NCBI GenBank assembly: GCA_016647705.1
Contig: CM028334.1
Span: 2,790,001 to 2,854,000 of the forward strand
From: Eucommia ulmoides
Taxonomy: Eukaryota > Streptophyta > Magnoliopsida > Garryales > Eucommiaceae
DNA: 64,000 nucleotides
Direction: 5' to 3'
Below the pieces are notes generated by a model. That model ran no database searches. It was not told where the DNA came from and saw nothing but the letters and a program-made list of their open reading frames with translations. A program made the position numbers and the translations under genes. This document shows, piece after piece, positions 15,706-27,539 of the stretch; the stretch's first letter is position 1; each line of letters starts with the position of its first letter.

Positions 15706-15987
15706 TGTAAGACTCTAATTTTAGCACGTACGTAATTTTAATTGCATTCTAGAGCATGTAGAAAAATACGGGGTGGAAATGTGCCAATTAAAATTCAAAT
15801 TAAAAGTTTAGAGGTCAATTTATAAATTTAGAAACATTCAATCCAAACTTTGGGAGGTAAATTGGCATTTAATTTCTTAATTAAAAATTTTAAGGGTTAA
15901 ATTACAATTTAAGAAAATCATAAATGTGAATTGGATTAAAATGAAGATTTAAAGAAGTTAGGGAGAGAAAAGAACAATTAAACAAAA

Positions 15988-16050
<63 letters not shown>

Positions 16051-18703
16051 GGATTTCAGGGAAAACCAACCAAATCGAGAAAACAGAGAGGGGAAGAGCG
16101 ACGTGGCAATCGGAGAAGTGGAAGAAGAACACTAAAATTCATGCAATTAAATTATTCAAGAAAAAATCGCAATCCAAAAGCCTGAAAAGAAAGAGAAATT
16201 AGAAAAAAGAAAAGAGAGAGAGGAAGGTTCAGTCGGCAGTGGGCTGTTCCGACGTGGGTGTGTGCGTGTGCTTTGCTCGTTGTCGGTGTGTGTGCGTGGG
16301 TGCGTTCTGGTTGTTGTTTCTCGTCGTCGGAGGGTGAGGGAGTGTTCGTCACCGTTTTGATCGACAGTGGGTGTGTTCCTCTGTTTTGAACCGGCGTGCA
16401 AGTGAAGGTGTGTATGTCGTTCGTCGATTCTGTGCGACGGTGCGTGGATTGCTGGTCAGTCGACGACTATGTGTGTGTGTGTATGTTCAAACATGGGGGT
16501 GTGTGTGTGAGTGTGTGTGTTGTCCTGTCGCCGTTCGTCCGACGTGCATGTGGGTGGTTGTGTTCTCTGATAATTTGTTGTGTGTAAGTGTGTGGGTGTT
16601 TTTGTTGACAGTGTGTGAGGGTGTGTGTTGTTGTGTATATGTGTGTTGGTCGTTGAGGTGGGGTGGTGAAAGAGCCGCCGGAGTTAGTGAAGAAAGAGAG
16701 AGAGTGACAGCTAGTCTGATTGCAAGCAGAAGCAAAACGAGAAAGACGGTCGTTTGCCTAAGCAGTGACAAGCCTCGCCTAGGAGGTGAAGCATCAGAAT
16801 GCAAATAGAAAGAAAAGAGAGTGTGTTCGCCTAGGCGGTGAGACGACGGCCTAGGCGATAGCGAGTCAGTAAGCGAAACAAAGAAGAGAATAAGCGTGTT
16901 CGCTGAGGCGGTGGATCCTTCGCCTAGATGGTGAGTGCAGAAGCAGAAACTAAAATTTTTAAGGAAAAAGGAAATCGACAACCGTTTCGGAACGGGTAAT
17001 ATTTCTCGTTAAATTTTATGTTTGTTAAATTTAACTACTAGCATCACAATTTCGTAACTAGAATAATAAATTTTGGAACCGTTCGTATTACTAAATTTTA
17101 TACAGTAAATTTTAACAAAGCGAAATTAGTCGAGTGATAATTTTTCATAGTAAAATGTGGGGATGGGAAAATTATGGAACTTAAGGTTTGCATTGCATGA
17201 TTAGGTTATTTTGAATAAAATATTAATTTAAGCCCTATCACTATTAGGTTCGCAGACACCGGCGTCCCGGTAGGTTTTGGACGGTGACGATTTTGCAATG
17301 CGGAGATCGAGGTGAGTGTATTGTCTTCTATGTAAATTTATAAATCTTATTTTCGTATAAATTGTGGAAAATATGGTTATTTGAAATTGATGATTTTGTG
17401 ATTTATGGATCAAGTTAGTTTTAAAAGATGGAAAATATTTTGTAGATTTAGTTGGTTTCTAAAAAGGGTGAAAAATGATTTGTTAAATCTAGTTGATTTC
17501 TAAAGGGGTGGAAAATATTTTTTTTTTGGATCGATGGGTTGGTTTTAAAGGTGGGAAAAGAATTGTGGACCAAGTCATTTGTTTTTGAGGTAGAAATTGA
17601 TGTTAGGTCCGACTATGCCATAGTACTTTCTTCTTGGAAGGGATGTGGATTATTAGCTAGGCAAAATCCGGCAAAGCGTTGTTGATTATCTGCTAGGCAG
17701 AGTCCTGCAGAGTGTTGTTGATTATCTGCTAGGTAAAATCCGGCAGAGCGTTGTTGTGACCCGTTAAGAAGACAAATCCTATGGGTGGTACGGTACCGTT
17801 GCAACTCCCGATCGTGAAATTAAAACGATCCTATGGCTAGTAGGAGAGTGGTGTGGTGTATTGTAGTATATGATGAACTGACTTGATTGATTTGAGTTGG
17901 ATATATAATACTTTAAAATGAATTGGCGTATAAATATATATATTATTTTGGTTGACTAGTGGAATATTTTTTCATGTGACAAACTGTTGGACTGGTGGGT
18001 CTAAAATATTTGGACGGGTCGATTTAAAATATTTTAAACTAGCTGTTTTTAAATATCTGGATTAATTGATCTAAAATAATCGGGTTGATTGATGTATAAT
18101 GTTTGGATTGGATATTTTCAATATATATATATATATATTGGTTTATTTCATTGGGGACAGAGAAACTGGATTTTTGTACGATGTGTGATTTTATTATATT
18201 TATATTGGGTGTTTTAAATACATTATTTCTTTACATTGTGGACAGAAGGAAATGAGTTCCGAATGTGGTGTGCGATATGTGGTATTATCGTTATATTATT
18301 TCTTTTCATTGGTGACAGTAGAACCGGATATATGATTATATTATTTTATATTTCAAAGTATGATGTATATTATTTATACTTAATCCATAAATTTTTTTTT
18401 TTTTTTTTTTTTTTTATTATGAAGACAGTAAACCGATAAAAGTTTTGGGGTTCAGGTACCGCGGCTAGGTGTGGTCCACTACTGGCACTAGGGAGAGTCC
18501 GGAGGTAGTGTCGTGTTGGAGGTGAGTCGGTCGGACGCGAACTATGGAAGGTTCGGGTATATATATATTTTATAAAGAAAATTTACAAGTAGGCGAGTAT
18601 GTTTGTATATGTGTTTATTTGGATATTCGTGGGTTGGTCCGGTAACGTCAGGTTGATGTCACGTCCTGCCTCGGGTGACGAGTGCCCGGGGTGGGGTGTG
18701 ACA
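15706..18703 (+). mobile_element. Large (about 3.0 kb) solo LTR fossil with ATTAC duplication
   Basis: Starts TGTAAGACTC and ends GGGTGTGACA, flanked by ATTAC at 15701-15705 and 18704-18708. An LTR of this size ending in TGACA fits large plant Ty3/gypsy lineages. It contains an AT microsatellite and a GT-rich stretch (16250-16660). No internal coding region is present, so the element is reduced to one LTR. The exact flanking duplication suggests it is younger than its LTR host. Confidence 0.8.
15995..16047. repeat. (AT)n microsatellite
   Basis: About 26 uninterrupted AT units inside the large solo LTR. Confidence 0.98.
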
Positions 18704-19254
18704 ATTACCGACTAAAAGCTCTCTACAATCAAGGAGGGACCAACCAATGAAACCTTGGTCGGTGTACCCACCTCAACATCCGTACTCGTGTCCAGGCTAA
18801 TTCATCCGCTATTTGGGCAACACGACCCATGGACTTCTCCATCAACATTAAAAAGCCCAGGCAAATAGCTCTAATTCCTTCACGCTCCATTTTTCTCCAC
18901 CACGTGCCGTGTTAAGGTCGATAACCGAACTTAAGGCCCTTAATCTCCAAAACACTAATCAGACTTTTTCTTATAAAAGGAAATGTGAACAGTGTTACGA
19001 TGATAATCGCTTTTAGAATATTCAAAGCATTCCTAAATTTCTCCCCCCGAGCTCTTATCTCATACCAGAGGGGATTCGCTGGGTATAACCCCAGTGGATC
19101 CTTGTGCAGGTACACATCTGGAGCTCAGGCCGGACAACGCCCAGGCCAACCCGGTCAGCTTGCAGATTGAGGGATAAAATAACGCAGAAGATTTCCTTCA
19201 CTAAGACCATCTCTAGATCACTGATAATTCTCCACATGGTTTCTGACTAGATCA

Positions 19255-22252
19255 TACTATGAGTGTAGACCATTTTCCAACACCAACAAAAATGTTTGTG
19301 GAAAATGAGAGAGGGTTGCCACATTATGGTGGACGGGTGCGGATAAAAAAGTTAGTCAATGAGAATAAGCTTAGGTTGGCAACTTGAAATATAGGAACGC
19401 CGACAGGTAAGACTCAAGAATTGGTGGATGTGATTAATAGGAGGAGGATTAATATTCTATACTTGTAAGAAACTAAGTGGGTTGGAGAGAGGTCTACAGA
19501 AATTGAGAGTACGAGATATAAATTATGGTATACGAGAAAGGACAAACATAGGAATGGGGTGGACATCATGATAAATAGGGATTTAAAGGATAGCATTGTT
19601 AATGTTAGGAGAACTGATGATAGGATGATAGTTATGAAACTGGTGATTGGAAGAGAGGTGATTAACATTATTAGTGTGTACACTCCCCAAATTGGACTGT
19701 AAAAAAATGTTAGATGAGAGTTTTGGGAGAAGATGGACGAAATCGTTCAAAATATACCTAACCAAGAAAAAATATTTAGTGGGAGAGACTTGAATGGACA
19801 TGTCGGGAAGGAAATAGGGACTTTCGAGAAAGTACATGGTGGTTATAGATTTGGGGAGAAGAATGCAATGGGTGAGATGATTTTAGATTTTGCTATGGCG
19901 TATGATTTAGTTTTTCTAAATACATGCTTCAGGAAAAATGATGAACACATTATCACATTTAAAAGTGGTTAGAGGAATAGTCAGATATATTTTATCCTTA
20001 CTAGGACAAGTGATCGTTTAATATGTAAGGACTGTAAAGTCATATCCGAAGAGAGTATTGCTACCCAACATAGACAAATGGTAATTGATCTGAAGTTTCA
20101 GGGGTGAAAAACGGGAGTCTAAGATAAGTAGGCATGCAATGATACATTGGAGAGATTTAAGAAGTGAAAAGATGGAGTTGTTTAAGGATAAAATTAACAA
20201 TAATTAATTATGAAAGAGAAATGAGGATGTGAACAAAATAATGATTGATATGACGAGTCATATTAGAGAGATAGGAAGAGAGGTTTTAGGAGTTTATAGA
20301 GGAGGAGGAGGAGGACCACGATATAAAAAAAAGTTAGTGGTGGAATAAGGAGGTCCAAACAGTTATTCGGGACAAGAATATAACTTATAAAAATGGCAAA
20401 AATATCGAAGTAGGGAGAGTTTGGAGAAGTATAAACATGCAAAAACGAAGGTGATAAAAATAATTAAGGAATCAAAATTTAGGGCGTATGATAATTTATA
20501 TAAAAAGTTAGATACAAAAGAGAGAGAGTGAGATATATTTAAACGTGCAAGACGACATAAACGAAAGACTAGAGATATTGTAAATGTCAGATGCATAAAA
20601 GACAATAATAAAAAGGTACTGATGAAAGATGAAGAGATTATGGAATGATGGAGAAGTTATTTTTATAATTTATTCAATGAGAATGACGTCGGGGAATCTA
20701 AACTAGAGTGGCCTAATTTATCTTCAAATAAGATTTATAGGTTTTATGGAAGAACTAAGGTTTCGAAAGTTAGAATAACACTAAGGAAGATGCGAATTAG
20801 AAAAATAATAGGGGCAGATGAAATCCCTGTACAGGTGTGGAAAAGTTTTGGAGATATTGGGATAGAGTGATTGACTAGACTTTTCAATGACATTTTGAGG
20901 ACTAAAAGAATACCTCACGACTGGAGAATGAGTATTTTAATGCCCATTTATAAAAATAAAAGGGATGTTCAAAATTGCATGAACTATCAGGGTATAAAAC
21001 TTATGAGTTATATTATGAAACTTTGGGAGAGAGTGATAGAATATAGAATAAAACATGAAACAAGTATAAAAGAAAACCAATTTGGATTTATACCCAGCCG
21101 ATCAACCACTGAAGCTATCTATTTACTCAGGAGATTAATGAAAAAATTTAGAGAAAAAAAGAGAGATTTACATATGCTATTTGTGGACCTGGAAAAGACT
21201 TATGATAGGGTACTCAGATAAGTTTTATGATGGGTGCTAGAAAAGAAACATGTATTCAATGTGTACATCGAAGTAATTAAGAATATGTAAGAAGGTATAG
21301 TCACTAGTATTCGAACAGGAGGAGACGATACTTATGCATTTTCTATTAATATAGGTTTATGATCATCTGTAAGTCCTTACCTCTTCGTTCTAGTGATGGA
21401 TGGACTCGCAAAACATATTCAAGATGGAGTACCTTGGAGTATGTTATTTGCGGTTGATATCATATTAATAGACGAAAGTAGAATAGGTCTTCATACTAAG
21501 TTAAAAAGATGGAGAAAAACGTTAGAGTCTAAAGGTTTGAAGGTTAACAGAAGTAAAACGGAATACATCAATTGCAATTTTAGTAATGCCATGAGAGACA
21601 GTAGTGCGGTCAAAATTGGAGACGATGAGGTACTGAAGGTTGATCATTTTAGATATTTAGATTCAATGATTCGAAACAATTGAGAAATTGAGGAGGATAT
21701 TACGCATAGCATCAAGGCAAATTGGTTAAAGTGGAAAAGTGCAGTTAGGGTGATTTGTGATCGTAGGATTCCGTTGAAACTTAAAAGAAAATTTTACAAA
21801 ACTGCTATAAGACCAATATTTCTTTATGGTTCAAAATGTTAGATGGTAAAAACAAATCATGTTCCGAAAATTGGGGTTACATAGATGAGGATGTTGCGGT
21901 GGATGAGTGAGAAGATGAGAATGAATAAAATTAATAATAAAACTATTAGAGAGAATTTAGAAATAACATCTATTGAAGAAAAAATTAGAGAAAATCATTT
22001 ACAATGGTTCGGACTAACACATAGAAGACCCATAGAAGTACCAGTGAGAAAATGTGATTTAGTTCAAGTGTAAGGGACTATTAGAGGGAGAAGTAAACTT
22101 AAGAAGACGTTAGACGAGACTATTAGAAATTATTTGGCGACATTAAACCTGATAGAGAAGATAACCCTTGATCGATCTCTATGGCGTAAGTGGATTCATG
22201 TAGCCGACCCTACATAAGTGGAATAAAGGTTTAGTTGTTGTGTTGTTGTTGT
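19255..22252 (+). mobile_element. RTE-type LINE, decayed
   Basis: Non-LTR retrotransposon with an apurinic-type endonuclease and a reverse transcriptase. Endonuclease pieces: LRLATWNIGTPTGKTQELVD, ETKWVGE, and GRDLNGHVG near 19790. Reverse transcriptase pieces: YKNKRDVQNCMNYQGIKL, QFGFIPSRSTTEAIYLLRRL and DLHMLFVDLEKTYDRV at about 20950-21220; the catalytic FADD position reads FAVD near 21452. A C-terminal block follows (RMLRWMSEKMRMNKI, ENHLQWFGLTHRRP). The 3' end has the plant RTE tail (GTAGCCGACCCTACATAAGTG) and ends in GTT-rich repeats at 22226-22252. Several stops and frame changes break the frame (for example TGA at 20648 and 20868), so it is inactive. The 5' edge is approximate. Confidence 0.88.
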
Positions 22253-22559
22253 AAAACAAATGTGGAATTTGATATATCAAAGGTGGAATTTAATAAACTT
22301 TAACATAGACATCCACCCCATACTTCAGGGACCAAAAATGTAATTTTCTCTTTGATTTTTGTAGCAGACGGATAGTAAGGAAAAGGAGGAACAATGAGAA
22401 CCCGAGTCAGGAATCTTTTCAGAAGTCTAGTGCATCCAATTAATTAATAAAACTCCCTTTCTGTGGATCCTACATTAACCTCATTACATTAATTTTCTCC
22501 TTTTTCTTGAGGAGATTGAACCTAAATTTTTTTCCAACCTGAATTTTTTATTGATATTT

Positions 22560-24345
22560 CAACTAGCCAAGCCCAATGATCTTTAACCTTCCATAGTGAC
22601 CCAAACTCTCAAAGATCAAACCTGGCATCAAGCCATGTTCAAAGAATATGATGCTTTTGTTCGCAATGGAACATGGGAGCTAGTAGCTTCTGTCTAATCA
22701 CCACGTTATTGATCATAAATGGATTTTTTGAGGAAAAAGGAAATTCTAATGGTTTTATTTACAGGTTTAAAGCTCGACTGGTTGCAAAAGATTTTCATTA
22801 ATGACCAAGTATTGATTATCATGATACTTTCAGTCCCGTTGTTAAACCCACTACAATTTGGTTAGTGCTCAATCTTGCTATACGTCGCGGTTGGTCTCTT
22901 CGTCAAATTGTTGTTAATGATGCCTTCTTACAAAGATACTTATCTGAGGATGTTTATATGTGTCAACCGTCAAGTTTCGTTGATTCCGACCATCTCATGT
23001 CTGTCGACTTTGGAAAGCTATTTATGGTCTTACGCAAGCTCCAAGGGTATGTTATCGAGAACTACACACTTTTCTTATTCCTTCTGGATTCAAAAATTCT
23101 AATGTCAATACCTCACTTTTTGTACTCAATTCTGGTGGACATCTACTATATGTTCTTGTATACATTGATGATCTAATTATTATTGGTAATGATTCATCCT
23201 TTGTAACTCGGTTTGTTGACATCTTGGCAACTCGCTTTTCACTCAAAGATCTTGGCTTGCTCTAATATTTTATTGGTGTTAAAGTTGTTCCTAACAAAGA
23301 TGGTATATTACTTTCCCAGCGACATTACATTATTGATATTCTTCCTCGAACCCGCATGACTGATACTAAGCCGGTGCAAACTCCCCTCCCAACCAATGTC
23401 AGCCTCACATTGCACTTTGGTTCTGCTTTATCTGATCCTACTCAATTTCGGGTTGTTGTAGTAAGTTTACAATATCTCTTCCTCACTCGGTTAGACATTG
23501 CCTTTGCCGTCAATAAACTCTCCCCATATGCACATCAACCAACAACTGAGCACTAGGCTCTTCTTAAAAGACTTCTCCGTTATCTTTGTGGAACTGTGAA
23601 TGATGATCTTCAGCTCTATTATGATTCTCCTCTATCCTTGCATGCTTTCTCTGATGTAGATTGTGTAGGCAACTTAGATAATTTTTCTTCTTCAAGTGTT
23701 TACATTATCTATCTTGGAAAGAATCCCATCTCATGGAGTTCCAAGAAGCAACGTACTATTGCTCGTTCTTCAACCGAAGCTAAGTATCACTCGGTTGCGG
23801 CAACAACTGTTGGACTACTTTGGGTTTTCTTTCTATTGCAAGCTCTTGGTCTTCAACTTCCTTACTGTCTGGTGGTTTATTGTGACAATATTGGGGCCAT
23901 GCAACTTTGTTCCAACCCGATTTTTCACTCCCGAACGAAACATGTTGCCACCGAATTTCATTATTTCGGTGATCAAGTCCAAAATGATATGCTTCGAGTT
24001 GCACATGTCTCCTCGACAAATCAATTAGTTGATGCATTAACGAAACCTCCTCCATGAGCACAATTTCTTTTTTTGAAAGCCAAGATTGGACTCTCTAGTC
24101 AAGATCTATCTTGAGAGGGCATAACAGAACAATTCTTTTAAATCTGTTGCAACCAAATCATATATATTTGTCTAGTTCTATTTTTCGAATTTATAATCAG
24201 ATCTCCATATATTTAGACATTTGACTAGGTTTCAAATTTCGTAATCAGATCTTCATGTATCTGGAATCTCCATATATTGACAGGTTTCAAATCTTCATGT
24301 ATACATGTTAAGAACGTTAGAAGATAAAACCATGTGACTAAAGGT
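22560..24345 (+). mobile_element. Ty1/copia retrotransposon fossil (reverse transcriptase-RNase H and 3' LTR part)
   Basis: Recognisable pieces of the copia reverse transcriptase (about 22600-23560) and a long RNase H region at 23596-24057 with SWSSKKQRTIARSSTEAKY and SNPIFHSRTKHVATEFHYF. A purine-rich tract near 24108 precedes AT-rich LTR-like sequence. Gag, protease, integrase and the 5' LTR are absent. The element is broken and old. Confidence 0.85.
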
Positions 24346-24974
24346 GTATTTTTTTTAACCCAAGCAGTATTAGTCCGGCTGACAAGAGGAGGTGTCTGCT
24401 TTCCTTGTTAACCAGCATTCGACTCTTCTGAATAGCACTCTGGGAATTAAATCTTAAATGCATCAGACTGATGTGGAAGAGTGTGCTCTTAAGATCGTCC
24501 ATTGAGGTGATTAGTTGATGAACATGTAAACTGACATGGACACATCTTATTGTAAAACTCAAAAAAAAAAAAAAGAAGGAAAAAAAGAAAAGAAAAGGTA
24601 TAGTGATTTTTCTTAATATATATTCTTCTTGAAAGAGTAGTGGATATATTTGTTTGTTTTAACTTTTAAGTGGGTTCAAAACAATTTTTTTTTTTTTTTT
24701 TCTAAAAAAATATGACACATCTCACTAGTAAAATAGCCCTCCTTTTAATTTTTTCTTTTTTTTAAAGGAAAAAAAAAAAGGTAAAAGAAAAAGAAACTCT
24801 ATCCTTCTTCCTCTCTCTTTTTTATCAAGCCACAGCCCATGCCAATCCATTGCAATTGTTGAAAAATGATATATGGTCTTAAAGTGTTACTCTTACAGCT
24901 ATTAAACGACAGGGTACTCAAATTTCTTTTTTAACTTTTAATAAATTTCACTATTATCCCCTATGACCAATATT
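24346..24974. other. Intergenic, no gene seen
   Basis: AT-rich sequence with long A and T runs. No coding pattern. Confidence 0.5.
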
Positions 24975-25170
24975 ATGTAGCTTAAGTGAAAAAAGTCGCT
25001 TGAGTTAAAACAATTGAGAGATTTCTGCAAGGTCAGAGATTCGAACCTGCAGAAAAATAATTGTTAGGAGGGACAATCACCCACCTTGAAAAACGAGATT
25101 ACTCTCACACGCTGTATGAGTGTGGAAATACACGTGAATATACCTCAAAACTATTGTCCCCTATAATTTT
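24975..25170 (+). repeat. tRNA-derived SINE-like repeat, copy A
   Basis: A possible A-box (TAGCTTAAGTG) and a B-box (AGATTCGAACCT) are spaced as in a tRNA promoter. They are followed by the family body GGACAATCACCCACCTTG and ACTCTCACACGCTG. A second copy is at 25500-25650. Confidence 0.55.
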
Positions 25171-25499
25171 AGACAAAATTAATTAAAAAAATAAAATTTA
25201 ATATAAACCCTCTCAATTATAAAAATATAGAATCAATTTCTTTTAAAAAAAATGTCCCCCCTCCAACCCTCGAATCAATCTTCTAGATCATTTGTTGACG
25301 GCATTTGAAGTCTTGGAAGATCCTTGCAAACCATATGCACAACTACATGGGAATAAGATCGTCTAAAGGCCAAAGGTAATTTGTGAGTTTGTTGGGCTTG
25401 CTCGACCCAACCCAACCAATCGAAGCCTAAAAAATGATTGAGCCCCCAAGTTACTACGAACATTAGATGTTGGTAGAATATTTAATATTTTTGTCCAAT

Positions 25500-25650
25500 T
25501 CAATATCGAGTTAAAACACTTTGAGAGATCTCTGTAAGATCAGAGGTTCAAGTTGTGAAAAAATACTTGTTGGGAAAGACTGTCACGCACCCTAAACGAG
25601 AAAGTTCTCTGTGTGAATAAGGGAACACTCGTGGGTATATATAAAAAAAG
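25500..25650 (+). repeat. tRNA-derived SINE-like repeat, copy B
   Basis: Parallels copy A: GAGTTAAAACACTTTGAGAG, B-box-like CAGAGGTTCAAGT, then GACTGTCACGCACC. Truncated at the 5' end. Confidence 0.5.
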
Positions 25651-25654
25651 GGAC

Positions 25655-25975
25655 AATTTTATTCTCTTAAGATGCCTTTTAAAAGTGAATTAAGTCTGTT
25701 GAATTTCTACATAATATCAGAGGTAGGCCTCTTGTCTGATATTAGTCTCCCCCACCCACCCACCCGGCATCCGTTCGCAATGGTTTGCTAAAGTCCACAC
25801 TACACCTGAGGGGGGCGTGTTGGAAACCACCCCGATATCCGTTCGCAGTGTTTTGGCAAAATCCACCCTGCACGTGAGGGGGCATGTTAAACCCCACATT
25901 GCTTAAACCTAGGAGCAATCCTACTCTCTCAATGTGTCTTTTGAGAGTGAATTAGGCCCATTGAGTTTCTACAAT
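25655..25975. repeat. Dispersed non-coding repeat
   Basis: Same family as 8757-9180. It has two tandem blocks each with ATCCGTTCGCAGTG-like and CACCTGAGGGGG/CACGTGAGGGGG-like words, ending GAGTGAATTAGGCCCATTGA. Confidence 0.65.
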
Positions 25976-26252
25976 TTTCATCAATAAATTATTTATTATT
26001 TCAATTTCTATGTTAACAAATTTGGTAGCTTGTTTGATTTCATTAATTAGTCCATTTATTAGTGTAATATTTTTTATATGTTTTTTGGCACATAGAGTCT
26101 TATTGTATAGAATTATGACTATCATAATAAAATATTTATTTTTCTTCAATTAATCATATTTAAGTGAAACAAAGATTTAATTATTGTTCTATAATAAAAT
26201 AAATTTCTCTCTCTAAAACTCTCGACAAATGGGTAGCGTGCGTAGAAAATAA

Positions 26253-26871
26253 GGTGGCGTTTGGTTAGTGTTCCCACTTTTTTTAACCCAACTGGAATGG
26301 GTTGGGTTGAGTTGAATTGGGTTGGGTTGAGAATTTTAAGAATAGAATTACGTTTGGTAACGACAATTTTTGTTTTGTGCTGAGAACAGAATGTGTTTGG
26401 TAACTATTTTATTTTTTTTTTAATTTTTTTTTTGTTTGGTGGTGGCCAAACGGCGGCGGCGGAGGTGGCCGGCGACGGTCGCCGGAGGTAGCTGGCGGCA
26501 GTGGAAGGTCGCCGGAGGTGGCCGGAGACGGCGGGCGGCGATGGTCGCCGGAGGTAACCGCCGACAGCGAAGGCCGCCGGAGGTGGCCGGAGACGGCGGA
26601 TGGTCGCGCGGCCGGCGGCGGCGGCAGGCGGCGGCGGGGGTGGTGGTCGGCCGGCAGATGAAGTCGGAAGTTGAGAACTTTGGGTTGAGTTTTTTGGGCA
26701 CAAAAAGAAACAATTTTTTTTTTGTTTCTGGTTTCTTTAGAATTTTGAGAATCAATTCCTATTTTTTGGGTTGGGTTGAGTTGGGTTTTGTGCGTTGCCA
26801 AACGTGTTCCCAACAATCAATCCCTAAATTTTTGGGTTGGGTTTGGTTGGGAACACTAACCAAACGGGGCC
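26253..26871. mobile_element. PIF/Harbinger-type MITE with GC-rich core, copy 2 (second subfamily)
   Basis: Terminal inverted repeats GGTGGCGTTTGGTTAGTGTT and AACACTAACCAAACGGGGCC with TAA duplicated at 26250-26252 and 26872-26874. The arms are TGGGTTGGGTTGAG-rich, unlike copy 1, but the core (26440-26650) has the same CGGCGACGGTCGCCGG words. The 187-codon open frame across the core is a low-complexity artefact. Confidence 0.85.
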
Positions 26872-27364
26872 TAATTGTCCAATTATTCTGGATCCGAAGG
26901 AAGAGCCTCTGGAACAGAAGAAAGTTCTGCTTTTTTCCGGATGAGAAGGCGGACCTGAAGTGTCTCTGTAGATACCTCATCGGTGTATTCCAGATCTAGT
27001 GCCTCCAGAGATCCGAATAACCTCTATAGGTATTGACTAGTGCATAAAAATAGGATGAAAGAGTCAAGAATATGAAGATTAAAAAATCAATTCTTGCTAA
27101 TGCCAACGGTTGACCCATAACCTTAAGATTAACCTGGTGACTAACTAGGTGGTCATAATATAAATATAATATAAGATAGGAATAATTGGGGTGGCATTGC
27201 TTCAAAGGAACCATGTGGGGAAAACACGGTTTTCCGCCGGATAAGATGGTGATGCGTGTTACCATGAATCTAAATCATATAGGTCTTTGCTTGTGCTTGA
27301 TTTAATCCCTTTTTTCCGATTATAAGAAGATAAACTTTTAGAATAAAGTATCATTAATCCCTCA

Positions 27365-27530
27365 CATCTCCTTATTCTTAATATAATTGACGGTCAGGAT
27401 CTAACTATTTTCGACTACCATAAAAAGTCATGGGTTCAATCCCATCTTCTTATTCTTAATATAATTGACGAACCGGACCCGACTATTTTTTACTACCATA
27501 AAAGATCATGGGTTCAATCCTTCCCACCAA
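27365..27530. repeat. Two tandem copies of a 78-bp unit with a tRNA B-box-like end
   Basis: Units share TTATTCTTAATATAATTGAC, CTACCATAAAA and CATGGGTTCAATCC. The last word resembles a pol III B-box, so the unit may derive from a SINE. Confidence 0.6.
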
Positions 27531-27539
27531 TCCTTCCTT

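Larger units (their letters stand above)
15569..19235 (+). mobile_element. LTR fossil, probably Ty3/gypsy, interrupted by a larger solo LTR
   Basis: The two parts 15569-15700 and 18709-19235 become contiguous when the solo LTR 15706-18703 and one ATTAC are taken out. The left part starts TGTGGGTAAAAATC and the right part ends near AATTCTCCACA, so the outer ends form the inverted TGTGG/CCACA pair common to LTRs. The right part has the GTGCAGGTACA-like 3' region seen in some plant gypsy LTRs. Class assignment is tentative. Confidence 0.5.
15244..22350. mobile_element. Foldback MITE split by a 6.7-kb nested insertion complex
   Basis: The left arm (about 15244-15568) begins AGGGTTAATTACACTTTATA and contains AACATTGTTAGTGATTTTGA and TGCTCAGCAC, as in the copy at 7049. 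A piece of the right arm reappears at about 22253-22350 (AACAAATGTGGAATTTGATA, then GGGACCAAAAATGTAATTTT). Everything between is later insertion: an LTR fragment, a solo LTR inside it, and an RTE LINE. The loop region was lost. Confidence 0.6.

Noticed and set aside
16371-16981. Open frames of 145 and 164 codons
   Set aside because: They lie within the large solo LTR, in GT/CA-rich simple sequence.
26436-26999. 187-codon open frame on the plus strand
   Set aside because: It spans the GC-rich core of a MITE; the peptide is low-complexity and parallel frames are open on both strands.
27365-27530. Possible tRNA genes because of GGGTTCAATCC
   Set aside because: No clover-leaf fold or A-box at the proper distance can be built.
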